Position numbers and translations under genes: made by a program. Of a stretch of DNA of 64,000 nt, positions 55,043 to 64,000 are shown piece after piece. The notes beneath the pieces are model-generated. The model did no database searches, was not told the DNA's origin, and worked only from the letters and a program-made list of their open reading frames with translations. Each line of letters begins with the position of its first letter. Position 1 is the first letter of the stretch. The stretch is from Orthonyx spaldingii (Eukaryota > Chordata > Aves > Passeriformes > Orthonychidae): positions 546,679 through 610,678 of the forward strand of contig VZTJ01001133.1 in assembly GCA_013397795.1 (NCBI GenBank), given 5' to 3'.

Positions 55043-55308
55043 TGAGAGAGGGTAGATTTAGATGAGATATTGGGAAGGAATTCCTGGCTGTGAGGGTGGT
55101 AGTTATCCAGAAGAGCTGTGGCTGCCCCTGGATCCCTGGAAGTGTCCAAGGCCACACTGGATGGGGCTTGGAGCACCCTGAGATAGTGAGATAGTGGGAT
55201 ATCCCAGGCTGGGACAATGGAAGGTGTTCCTGGCAGGGGGTGGGATGGAATGAGCTTTAAGGTCCCCTCCAGCCCAAACCATTCCATGATTCCATGGTTC
55301 TGTGATTT
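55043..55308 (+). mobile_element. CR1 LINE 3' region with local duplication
   Basis: GGGTAGATTTAGATGAGATA, GGAAGGAATTCCTGGCTGTG, GCTGTGGCTGCCCCTGGATC and GCCCAAACCATTCCATGATT with two further tail octamers. GAGATAGT is duplicated at 55181-55196, and the CCCAGGCTGGGAC insertion is atypical. Confidence 0.94.
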
Positions 55309-55419
55309 CGTGTGACCCCGAAAGTGCTGCTCACACACCTTTGGGGGTTCTGCGGCGATGGACGCACATGGCGGCACCGGCTGCTCTGCACCCACATCAG
55401 CTTCTTTCACTCTGAAGAG

Positions 55420-55800
55420 TGAGCATTGATTTCAATTATTTAAAATTCTGGCCTGTCAAAATATATGTGAATAAACAAATCTGAGCGGGCAAACAACTCT
55501 CTCATATCCCAAATATTTCTTCTCTTCAGCATACCTCTCCAGAAAAGCCCGGACGTGTATCTCAAATAATTAGATTTTGTTCAGTAATCAAACTCAATCA
55601 GACAGATTCTCTGTGAACTACTTTTATACCCACAATGAGGAATGTGTGCCGTTCCCTCTGCATTTGCATATTTTTCCATAAACCTAAAACCAATCAATTT
55701 TGAAGAGTTATGATAATATAAAGAATCTGAGGCAATTACATGTCTTTTAAACAGGGATTCAAAATGCATTCTGCTGGCAGGGTTCATGGAGTAAAGCAGT
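55420..55800. promoter_or_regulatory. Candidate conserved enhancer-like element
   Basis: TTCAATTATTTAAAATTCTG (55431-55450), TCTCAAATAATTAGATTTTG (55559-55578), TGCATTTGCATATTTTTCCA (55659-55678; ATTTGCAT is a perfect octamer) and ACCAATCAATTTTGAAGAG. Repeat-free. Function is inferred. Confidence 0.45.
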
Positions 55801-55989
55801 CAAAACTTCTTTAACCCTTGTAGTGGCACCTGGGTGAGGGTGTTGGGGTGCTGAGGACGGAGCTGATGCCGGGGCTGAGCCGGGGGCTGTTGATTCCCCC
55901 TGGTCACTCATTCCCCGCCCCAGCCCGGGGCCGTGCTGTCAGTGCCCTGTTGTGGCTGCAGCCGCAGCTCTGGGGGCGTGTGGAGCGGC

Positions 55990-56250
55990 CCTGCCAGGGG
56001 ACCCGTCCCAGGGGCCGATAGGCAAATTAGTAGCACCAGATTTTCCTCCCGATTCCGCCAAATATCACATCCGCCGCCATATGGGCTGGAACGCAGACTT
56101 CTCGGGGATTTCATTTTCGTAAACAGGGAGGAATTATGCAAAGTGCCATAGGTAGGGCTTGGAAATGTTTTTTTAAAACAGCCATTTGGTGGAAATGACT
56201 TTTTAATGATTTTTCTCTGTAGTTCTGCCTGGCTACGAAGCCTTTTCCAT
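55990..56250. promoter_or_regulatory. Candidate conserved non-coding element
   Basis: GGCCGATAGGCAAATTAGTA, ATATCACATCCGCCGCCATA (56062-56081), CCATATGG palindrome, and GGAATTATGCAAAGTGCCAT (56130-56149). AT-rich with isolated CpGs, repeat-free. Function is inferred. Confidence 0.42.
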
Positions 56251-56970
56251 GTTTATTAAGTAGTTGAGACTTTGCCTTTTGTGCTGTTAATGCTCCAACC
56301 CGGAGCAGGCAGAGCATCTCCGGGGGTTCAGGTGGGCACTCGAGCTGCACATCCCATGTACCAAGCTTCACTTCGGAGCTGTCCTCAAAACCCTGACTGT
56401 GCATAGAAAGGAGATTTTCTTCATTGTCTTTGTGGCCGTGCTCTACCTCCAGGGACCAGGCACACTTGCAGAGCCCGTGCCCGAGGGATGGGGCAGCTCC
56501 TGAGGCGAACACCAGCATTTATAAGGAAGCTACCTCCACCTCAGTGGCAGCAATTAAAGCACAGCTGTCACCTCCTGGTCCGTGCCGCGTGTGCGTCACG
56601 CTGCAGCTGGAAGGACGACATAGATCCAAGGAACAGCATCATCCAGGGAAAAACAGGTGGAGAAAGAAGATATCTCTGGCGTGCCTGACAGGCAGGAAAG
56701 CATGTTTGCTCAGAGTATATTGGAGACCCAGGTTCGGAGGAGGTCGTGCTTGTGGAAATATTACCACTGTAATACCAGCAGGGTCACGGCTGCAGGCGGC
56801 TTTGGGCTGTGCGGAGCCGCACGTCCAACACGTGTGGGAGCAGCACGCCTGGGCCCCTGCTGTTCCCACTGCCCTCCCTCCCTGCCACCCCAAACCCTGC
56901 CCAGGTTCCCCTCCACACACCTTTGTCTCCATTCTCCGACCTCCCCGTGTCTTGTGGACTCACAGTCCAC
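56251..56970. other. Unassigned sequence, no gene seen
   Basis: Mixed composition. Open frames on both strands overlap, without recognisable domains. Confidence 0.42.
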
Positions 56971-57154
56971 CCCAGACCTTTGTGGACATCCTTGTGGACC
57001 CCCTGTCTTCTCCAGACCCTTGTGGACCCCAGTGCCTCTCCAAACCCTAATACTCTCCAGACTCTTATGGACCTCTGGTCCCCTCCAAACCTATGTGGAC
57101 ATTCTTGTGGACCCCTGGTCTTCTCCAGACCCCCGTGTACCTCTAGTTCCCTCT
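56971..57154. repeat. Degenerate minisatellite (28/40-bp units)
   Basis: Repeated CCAGACCCTTGTGGACCCC...TCT units of about 28 bp. Two copies carry an extra ~12-bp GTGGACATCCTT-like insert, giving 40 bp. Six diverged copies in total; creates proline-rich open frames that are not genes. Confidence 0.85.
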
Positions 57155-57539
57155 AGATTCACTCCTCAGTGGATCATCTGCAAGTGCAGGATCTGGAAAA
57201 TGTAGGAAATCCTGGGGCTGGGGGCAGGAGGAGGTGACAGGAGCCAATGAATGGGGTGTCCAGACCGTGTCACTGGAGATAAAGATGGCACTGGCAAAAA
57301 GTTGGCGGAAAGCCCAGCCTCTCTGGGCTGCAGGGACGTGCCACTCCGGAGCAGAGGAGGAACAGGAATGAGCTGTGGTTTATCAGCACTGACTCCTCAG
57401 GTACCAGCTGTGCCCCTGGCTGGGTGGGAAGGGCGGGGGGGGGCGTGAGGGAAGAGGGAGAGTCAGCAAAAAGCAGCCGCTGTTGTTTGGGAGACCCAGG
57501 GGCAGTAGCAACACCCCCTGCAGACCCTCAGTTCATGTA
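57155..57539. other. Unassigned GC-rich sequence
   Basis: Nothing recognised; a G-run lies at 57433-57442. Confidence 0.42.
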
Positions 57540-58140
57540 AATTCATATTTATTGGCCTTGTCGTTCTTCTGAAAGGGGCAGAAATTAATTCTGTGTCCCT
57601 GTCATTTGTTTCCTACCAGAATATCGTTCACCAGCATTTCCAGTGTCCTATCCCCTTGCAAATGAGTAATGGGGGAAAGTAACTTTGGAAATGACATTGC
57701 AATGTAATCATCCATATTGTGTATTGTGGTTAAAATTGATTAAAATAATATTGAAACTCCCCCAAGGGATTATGCAATTATAAGTCAAGTCCCAAAAGGA
57801 AAAGGTTTTTGAGAACTTGGCAGATGTCTTAATGAAAATGAAGCATTATAGTAATATATTAGTGCTATTTGTATATTATTGACAGCAGGATCACTAAACT
57901 GTATAAATTACTGTCCACAAGAATGGCTGAATTGTTTTTCTTTCAGGAAATTTTTAATCAAATATAATTTCAGAAAAATAATTGTTTAATTTTGGCCTTA
58001 CCTTTGATCTGCACGTTGATGGATCAATTATTAAACCGAGTTTTAGCCACTCATTCGCTTTGGAAGTTGACACTTTAAATATTTGATTTTGCACCCATTT
58101 TGTTTTATTACAGAATAAATTGTGGTGAATGCCAGAGACT
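57540..58140. promoter_or_regulatory. Candidate conserved enhancer-like block
   Basis: About 600 bp of AT-rich, repeat-free sequence: AAATTGATTAAAATAATATT (57734-57753), GGGATTATGCAATTATAAGT (57766-57785), and GATGGATCAATTATTAAACC (58018-58037). A reverse frame is open across part of it but matches nothing. Function is inferred. Confidence 0.42.
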
Positions 58141-58429
58141 ATTACATGCAGCCTTGTGATAAAAGGTGCTCGGAGGCTCCCAACTTTTGTTTGCTGCCCT
58201 CCTGGCACGACCCTCCCGAGGGCTGTGGGAGAGCAGAGGTGGGAATGGGAGGAGGGAAGGTTCTCCTTAGGGAATCGCCTTCCACTGGGGAATGTGGCAC
58301 CCTTTGGAGCTGCCTCCCGAGGGCCGGGGTTTGGTGGCTGTTTCCTTCTGCCCCGCACAAAGCAGCCCTGGGTAAACAAACACAGGGAACTCGTATCGGG
58401 AGATTTACTCCTGTACAGGAATTTCTGTT
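58141..58429. other. Unassigned sequence
   Basis: GC-rich spacer between AT-rich blocks; nothing recognised. Confidence 0.42.
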
Positions 58430-58830
58430 CCAGTGGTTAAGAAATAAACTGCCTGCCTGCAAGTACATAATATTTTAGTCTCTAATTTTAAAAATATGCT
58501 GTATTTTAATACCTTTTTTAAAACAGATACCACTTTTTATGAAGCACTGCATGAGTTGCTGATGGATAAATCACCCAAGCATGGTTAAAGAGACCCTAAT
58601 CTCCAGATGGTACCAGATCCATTTAATTGTATCCTCTGACCTCATCTCACCTGAGCCTGCATTAAAATCATAATACAGTTCAAGTGTAAAAATGATATAG
58701 TGTTTATTCGTCCTGTTTATAGGGGGGCAAACACACAGTTAAATTCAGATGTCGAAAATTAGTGTAGTCATTTGAAAAGGTTGAGTTAGATCAAACTGAC
58801 TCTCAGCATTTTATTTGCCCCTTTTTTATT
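58430..58830. promoter_or_regulatory. AT-rich candidate regulatory block
   Basis: AGTCTCTAATTTTAAAAATA, CATTTAATTGTATCCTCTGA and CATTAAAATCATAATACAGT in repeat-free sequence. Function is inferred. Confidence 0.33.
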
Positions 58831-59183
58831 CCAATGGCTCTATTGCTACAGTTCAACATCTCTAAATGAAGGGGGATGCTGAGGAAGGGATGAGGTGGGT
58901 TTTGGGGTGCGATGGAGGCAGATCCAGCCCTGGGGAAAGGGGTGAAGTACTTGGTCTCGTTTTTAATTTTCACCATGTGTGAGGAGGACGGGCCCCATGC
59001 ATCACAAATGCACCTCAAATATTTTAATATTTGAGTGCCCAAACCATCTCTTCCCTCCGTGGCCCCATCTTTGCTGTCCCAGCAGATGGGAATGCTCCTT
59101 CCCATCTGGCAGGGTGACCTGCACACCCCACAGAGAGATGTTTCTTCCTCCTGATATCAGTATTTGGTATAAGCCTGCTTTAG
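58831..59183. other. Unassigned sequence
   Basis: Mixed composition, nothing recognised. Confidence 0.42.
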
Positions 59184-59325
59184 CAGAATCATGGAATCAT
59201 AGAACAGGGAATGGTTTGGGTTGGAAGGGACCTCAAAGCCCATCTCTGTGCCATGGGCAGGGACACCTTCCACAAGCCCAGGTTACTCCCAGCCCCGTCC
59301 AACCTGGCCTTGGACACTTCCAGTT
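59184..59325 (-). mobile_element. CR1 LINE 3'-end fragment
   Basis: CAGAATCATGGAATCATAGA tail (three octamers), AATGGTTTGGGTTGGAAGGG, GCCATGGGCAGGGACACCTT and CAACCTGGCCTTGGACACTT. 5'-truncated. Confidence 0.95.
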
Positions 59326-59699
59326 TCACTTCCCTCCCACTCTCAGCATCCCCATATGGGTGCAGAGCCTTGGGGCTCGCACCTGAACTCCTCCTCCTCC
59401 TCATGATGATCACCTGCACTGACACCATCTTGGGGGTTGACCTCAAACCCTGGCTGCTGTCCCCTAAAATAGGTGTTTTTGTGGCAGGAGGTCGGACTTC
59501 GTGGACTCTTGATTGTGGGAGTAATTAATAACCCTGCTCACCCCAGAGTTAAATGCATGCATGAAATTCCATGTGAAATCCATGTTGACCTGTGTGTCGG
59601 CCTGGCACCATCTCTTCATCACGCATAAGCAAAATGCTTCTCCATGGTGGGGGAAAGCCCAAGGGGGGATGGATGGAAGGGAGGGAGGGGAGGAACACA
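59326..59699. other. Unassigned sequence
   Basis: Mixed composition; a TCCTCCTCCTCC-type run near 59390-59402 is the only local structure. Confidence 0.42.
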
Positions 59700-60000
59700 G
59701 ACAAATAACCGAAATTATTATGAATGCATTGGCAGAGCCAGGTTAGCAGTTTTACTGCAGATATACTGGATTATGGAGAGAATTGAATAATTTATCCAGC
59801 AATTTTCACATAAGCAATATTATTAAAAATGAAGACATGAAAAAAGAGGTTAGTTATAGTGGAGAATATATATAGGCCATGAATAAATGTATTAGGCAGT
59901 AAGAGTAGTGAATGTTTTAGTAGGTTTAGACTAGATTAAAAAAACTTGTATTTGATTTCAACTAAGTCCTAAAATATCTGCTGAGAAAAAAAGCACAGTT
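59700..60000. promoter_or_regulatory. AT-rich candidate regulatory block
   Basis: AACCGAAATTATTATGAATG (59707-59726), GAGAATTGAATAATTTATCC and dense TATA/TAAT cores, just left of a CpG-rich block. Function is inferred. Confidence 0.33.
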
Positions 60001-60460
60001 TAGGGTGGGCAGAGGCAGGAGGGCTCCGTGCTCCGTGTGTGCGCTGGAGGCGGTGCTGGCAGGGCGGGGGCTCCGCGTGACCCTGCGGACAGCGGCGGTG
60101 CCCGGAGCTGCCCCGCGGCCGGGGACACCCGCGGTGCCGTGCGGGCACAGCGGGCTGGGTCAGGCTGCCCGGACCGCTGCAGCTCCTCAGCACCGGGCTG
60201 GAGCGGGACTGCAGCGGGACAGGGCAGCCCTGCCCGACCGCCAGGGTTCAGCGCTGGCCGGTGCCTCCCACGTCCAAACTTTGGGAATGCCGGCAGGAAT
60301 GGGATGTGCTGATCCCAGCATCTGCACTTTGTGAGAAGCCGCTCCTGTCGGTCCCTGGCTGCCCACCCGCGCAGCCCCAGCCGGGAGGGAGCCGCCGGCA
60401 GTGCCGGCAGGACGGGGGCAGTGGCCCGGGGGACCGGGGCGAGTGCGGCGCTGCCAGCCC
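60001..60460. other. CpG-rich block (candidate CpG island)
   Basis: Dense CpG through about 460 bp (CTGCCCCGCGGCCGGGGACA at 60108-60127). Overlapping open frames in several phases follow from composition; no exon could be supported. Confidence 0.48.
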
Positions 60461-60469
60461 TGGCCCAGC

Positions 60470-60720
60470 GCAGGGTTATCGAAATGGCAGCGAGGTCCCC
60501 AGCGCAGCCCCGGGGGTGTTTGTTTGTGTTTGCTATTGACCGCCCTTATCTCCTGTCCGCATGGTTATCTTGTCTCCCCCTCGCGCGCTCTGGCAGCCCA
60601 GCCGAATACTGATGAGGCCTAAGCTGGTAAAGTCCCAGGCATTTCCAGGCGGTGGATTTGGGAACAAGGGGTTAGTCTGACTAATTAGCCTGGAGGTTTC
60701 TTCTCCCCGGGCAAGAAGGT
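60470..60720. promoter_or_regulatory. Candidate conserved element between CpG blocks
   Basis: GTTATCGAAATGGCAGCG (60476-60493), GACCGCCCTTATCTCCTGTC and GCATGGTTATCTTGTC (two GATA-like TTATC(T) cores), and GTCTGACTAATTAGCCTGG (60676-60694). Flanked by CpG-rich blocks on both sides. Function is inferred. Confidence 0.45.
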
Positions 60721-60840
60721 CGGGGTATCACAGCAAGAGCCTCGGCGCTGCCGGCGGCTTCTGTGCCACGGGCACGGCGGCGCCGGGGCCGGCTCGGTTC
60801 GGCTGCCCGGGGTGGGGCCGCGGGCCGGGCTGGGCACCTG
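60721..60840. other. Small CpG-rich patch
   Basis: Dense CpG (GGGCACGGCGGCGCCGGGGC at 60770-60789) continuing the island-like composition after the candidate element. Confidence 0.42.
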
Positions 60841-60960
60841 GCTCCTCCACAATGACCCAGGTGAGGCTCAGGAAGCCCCGGTGTTTACAGAGCATGTACA
60901 GAGGGAAGAGCATCTCCAGGATTTTCATGATCCAAATATTAGATTGATTTTTTAAAAGGA

Positions 60961-61083
60961 GACTATATATGTATATTTGCTATGTGTATATATCTGTATA
61001 TAATGCATGTATATGTATACACAAAACATACATACACATACATTCACACACACACATATATATTTGTACACTTTGTGTATATG
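60961..61083. repeat. Compound (TA)n/(CA)n/(TG)n microsatellite
   Basis: TATATGTATATT-like, ACACAAAACATACATACACA and CACACACACACATATATATT runs in a 120-bp stretch. It ends directly against the truncated 5' end of the next CR1 copy. Confidence 0.92.
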
Positions 61084-61181
61084 GTCTAACGGAAGGTGTC
61101 CCTGCCCATGGCAGGAGTCTGGAACAAGATGAGCTTTAAGATCCCTCCCAACCCAATCCATTCCATTATTCTACGATTCTA
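61084..61181 (+). mobile_element. Short CR1 LINE 3' end
   Basis: GTCTAACGGAAGGTGTCCCT, GCCCATGGCAGGAGTCTGGA, AGATCCCTCCCAACCCAATC and ATTATTCTACGATTCTAT. Sense orientation, about 100 bp. Confidence 0.94.
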
Positions 61182-61761
61182 TATATATGTATGGGAGTGG
61201 GTAGTGTGGGATGAACTCCCCTGCCCATATCCACTCCTGGGCTATTTTTGGAAGCCAAGAGCCATGGCAGCATATTTAAATCACAGCTCTGTCAACGTGG
61301 CTGGGACAGGCATCAGAGTTGGGTCCAGAGAGAGGCTTGTCCTAAATACAACTGAAATAAATTTAAAATATAGGTATATATGTATCTGTATGTACACAAA
61401 CCCAGGCCCCTTTTTTTCTTCTTTGTTTGTCGGAGAACCAACCTCAAAGCTCTTTCGGTCAGTTGTGACTCATGAGCAGAAGGGCCATGAATCTGTGTGT
61501 CCTGAATCTGAACACTCACTCTGTTTGGGGTTTGCTCCTTGCTGTGGTTTGTTGGATTTTCATAAAATATTTTGCACTGCCCTGATGCTCCTAAAATAAG
61601 GCCATTTAAAAAATTTGCAAAAATGCTGATTTTCAAACTAAGTGGGGGCATGGAAGATCAAAGCTCCCTTCCCACTGAGACTGACAGTTCCAGTGTGGTG
61701 GTGCCCTGTGACACCGGATTCCTGATGGTGGGACTGGCAGGTGCTGACTTTTATACAGGAG
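61182..61761. other. Unassigned sequence
   Basis: Mixed composition, short open frames only. Confidence 0.42.
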
Positions 61762-61896
61762 TCCCGTCCCATCCCATCCCATCCCATCCCATCCCATCCC
61801 ATCCCATGGATNNNNNNNNNNNNNNNNNNNNNNNNNNNNNNNNNNCCCATCCCATCCCATCCCATCCCATCCCATCCCATCCCATCCCATCCCATC
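61762..61896. repeat. (CCCAT)n pentamer array with assembly gap
   Basis: CCCAT units fill 61762-61808 and 61846-61896, with 34 N at 61812-61845. ATGGAT just before the gap breaks the pattern. The true array length is unknown. All frames stay open on both strands because of the unit. Confidence 0.95.
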
Positions 61897-62319
61897 CTTG
61901 GGTGGAGGGGAATAAGGCACAGAGGAGGACCCCCCTGCTTCCCTTGGGAATGCTGGTTCCTCACCCAGACACAGGGCTGAGGTGTCCCCTTTCAGCCCCA
62001 GGCTTACTTTTTAAATACTGGAATTTAGGACAGAGGAATCAGACCCACGAGAGCTCCAATAGCACAGCGCAGGCGGGAGCCGTGTGTGCCCCTGCCACTC
62101 GCAATACAGACGCTAATTGGAGGCAAATATCATCTGCCCCTGATGAGCCTCGAGAAGCCGGGTAGGCCTGGAAATGGGCAGAAGCAGTGGGGATCATGGC
62201 AGGCACCAGGAACGGCTCAGTGGAGGGTTCCAGGGTGAGCATGGAAAATTCCGGGACTCTCCTGCCCCAGTGCCAGCAGCGGCCAGAAGTGCTGGGGGTC
62301 CTGCCAAGCAGGACGGGCC
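61897..62319. other. Unassigned sequence
   Basis: Mixed to GC-rich, nothing recognised. Confidence 0.42.
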
Positions 62320-62440
62320 CACAGCCATGGCCGCCCTGCGGTGCCGGCGATCCTCGCTCCGTGGAGGAAGGAGCCGACCTGCTGCGCCCTCGGCACCGGG
62401 ATCCCGCTGCAGCGCCTGTTCCGCCCCGCATCCCGCCCTG
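62320..62440. other. Small CpG-rich patch
   Basis: CATGGCCGCCCTGCGGTGCC (62324-62343) and GGCACCGGGATCCCGCTGCA; about 120 bp with dense CpG left of a strong candidate enhancer. Confidence 0.4.
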
Positions 62441-62529
62441 TGCTCAGACAGGATGAGTTCCTGGCCTAATGCTGCTCTTGCTCGGTGCTGCTTCTTCACA
62501 TCTGGTTGCCAAAGAGTCACTCTGTCACC

Positions 62530-63000
62530 CTGCAGCCTGCTAATGAGATCCCCCATTTAATTAATACCATAAGAATTTTAATTCTGACTGAATCAATTTA
62601 ACGTGATGTGATTTTGTCAGCTCTATTCCCCAAGTAAAAAGTGAGCCTGATGCTTATTACATACATCATTTCACGGGCTCTGCATTCCCTGCTGACTTAA
62701 ACAAATTCTAATTAAGACTAATTAAAGCATCATTTATGAAAGCGCTTGTGATAGCTATGCAAACATTCTGGGTGGGTATGCTTTGCATAATAATTATCCT
62801 AGTTAATATTAAGGCTAGGTCCTTGGCAATTAGGTCTTTGAAACAGAGAGTTATTCTGAATTTAGCCCTTTCCACTGTTAGCAATTAATAACAAAAAATA
62901 ATGTGCTAAATTTATGTAGTGACTTCATTAACCGGATACATTTAGAAGTTGTAGCTTTGTTTGCATTTTTAAGTTTAGGCATAATTTTAAACCAGGTGAG
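62530..63000. promoter_or_regulatory. Strong candidate POU/homeodomain enhancer
   Basis: About 470 bp of repeat-free AT-rich sequence. It holds ATGCAAA (62757-62763) and the inverted TTTGCAT (62782-62788), TAATTA cores at 62709-62714, 62719-62724 and 62791-62796, CATTTAATTAATACC near 62554, and AGCAATTAATAAC (62880). Density of POU and homeodomain cores is the highest in the window. Function is inferred; no conservation data. Confidence 0.5.
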
Positions 63001-63969
63001 GTTGTTGAACCAAAGAAGTGGGTTTGTACAGGAGGTCCTGAGGCCGTGTCAGGAGGAGCTGTGACTGCGTGTCCCTCCAGCTGCAGTGACGCTCCCATTG
63101 GGAATGTCCTGTCTCCCACGGACTTCCTCTCCTTCAGAGTCTGGTTACAAAGCAGGAACTGGCAGGTTTAAAACATTTTGAAACAAACCAAACATTAGTT
63201 CCGTTTGGTTCGGTTTGTGTTTCTTAGTCAGGTTGGAGAGATTTTCCAATTCCTGCAGCAGCTGGTAGAATTTGGGAGCAGAGAGCCAGAGAGCTGAAGG
63301 GATGTGACACCATCAGGTCCATTGACCAAAGGAGCATTTCCTTGGCTGGTGCTTGGTCCATGAAATCAAACGTCTTCCCAGCCCAGTGAGAGGATCTGGC
63401 TGTGTGCCCGTGGGTACCACACTGCCACCGGGCAGGGGTGCACTGTGTTGTGCATGATTTTCCAAATATTCTACTTTTTCTCTTAATGCAGAGAGTGGCC
63501 TAGGGTGGGAGTGTAACAGCTCTGCTTCCTAAATGCTCCCAAGGGGAAACGAGATTGCTTGAACCTCCTGCTCTGGCGTGGGTCACCACTCCAACACACC
63601 TTCAGGAGATGCTGTGGGACCCGAGGTGACATTAAAAAACAGAATTAAAAAACCCTTCCATGAACTTCCCAAACATTTTGAGTGTTTGAGACAAGAAAAA
63701 CTCTGGATTTGAGCAGTGAGGTCTCATTTTCTACAAAGAGATGGAGTGGAAAGGCTGTGGGATGCAGCCCTGGCTTCTGTGCCACTTCTGTGGCCCTTCC
63801 ATACACGAGAACCTGTGCTCCACTTCAAACACATCATCTTTATGCTGACTGACAGCAAAGTTCTGCCTGGCCTATAGCTTTATCCAAATTAAGGTGACAT
63901 TTGGTACATCCATCTGATTCCTAATGAGAAGGGTTTATGCTTCTTGAGGTCAGCTATCACTTAGACATG
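63001..63969. other. Unassigned sequence, no gene seen
   Basis: Mixed composition, nothing recognised. A short near-repeat of TTCCGTTTGGTTCGGTTTGT lies near 63199-63218. Confidence 0.42.
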
Positions 63970-64000
63970 GCATAGAATCACAGAGTCAGAGAATTACAGG
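63970..64000 (-). mobile_element. CR1 3' tail cut by the window end
   Basis: GCATAGAATCACAGAGTCAG followed by AGAATTACAGG matches the CR1 tail octamers that begin a minus-strand copy; the body lies outside the window. Confidence 0.85.

Noticed and set aside
57954..58379. 141-residue reverse open frame across an AT-rich block
   Set aside because: No recognisable domain; the block looks like regulatory DNA, and the frame crosses a sharp change in composition.
61762..61896. CRISPR-like or telomere-like repeat
   Set aside because: It is a simple pentamer without spacers and is not the vertebrate telomere unit.

Overview
The window looks like non-coding DNA from a bird nuclear genome. The main evidence is about 28 fragments of the avian LINE CR1, most ending in the diagnostic 8-bp tail repeat (ATTCTGTG-like; TCACAGAA-like on the opposite strand). 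One avian-type ERVL long terminal repeat is also present, interspersed repeats are otherwise few, and GC-rich stretches alternate with AT-rich ones. The variety of CR1 subfamilies fits a neoavian, possibly passerine, genome; that refinement is inference. I found no protein-coding exon, tRNA or rRNA that I could support on either strand. The longer open frames fall in GC-rich, CpG-rich or simple-repeat DNA where several frames are open at once, several start with GTG or TTG, and some run through CR1.

Layout: 0-5 kb holds a (CCTTTT)n array, a candidate conserved element with a nested hairpin (about 2.05 kb) and two CR1 pieces. 5-6.4 kb is a block of enhancer-like sequence with a perfect octamer site. 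6.9-7.5 kb is a reverse-oriented solo LTR. 8-17 kb alternates ordinary GC-rich DNA, CR1 copies (the longest at 13.5-14.1 kb; two abutting CR1 subfamilies at 16.6-17.0 kb) and homeodomain/POU motif clusters. 17.9-18.8 kb joins an enhancer-like block to a CpG-rich segment carrying (CTG)13. 23.15-24.5 kb is the strongest regulatory-looking block: enhancer-like sequence on both sides of a CpG-rich core. 24.5-32.3 kb is rich in CR1, including one copy that keeps the end of its ORF2, and has a CpG-rich block with a C-rich minisatellite at 31.4-31.9 kb. 32.4-49 kb alternates candidate conserved elements (32.4, 37.0, 38.1, 38.5, 40.2, 43.2, 43.9 kb) with featureless DNA and an AT-rich VNTR at 46.1 kb. 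50-55.3 kb is a cluster of CR1 fragments. 55.4-63 kb is again regulatory-looking (55.4, 56.0, 57.5, 58.4, 59.7, 60.5, 62.5 kb) with CpG-rich blocks near 60 kb. Three assembly gaps (20967-20980, 49943-49998, 61812-61845) all lie in or beside simple repeats.

Interpretation (inference): long exon-free DNA with many AT-rich blocks full of TAATTA, octamer and similar motifs, plus small CpG-rich islands, is typical of the gene desert or large intron around a developmental transcription-factor gene. I could not identify the gene because no exon is visible. Conservation could not be measured, so every block called enhancer-like rests on composition and motifs only.
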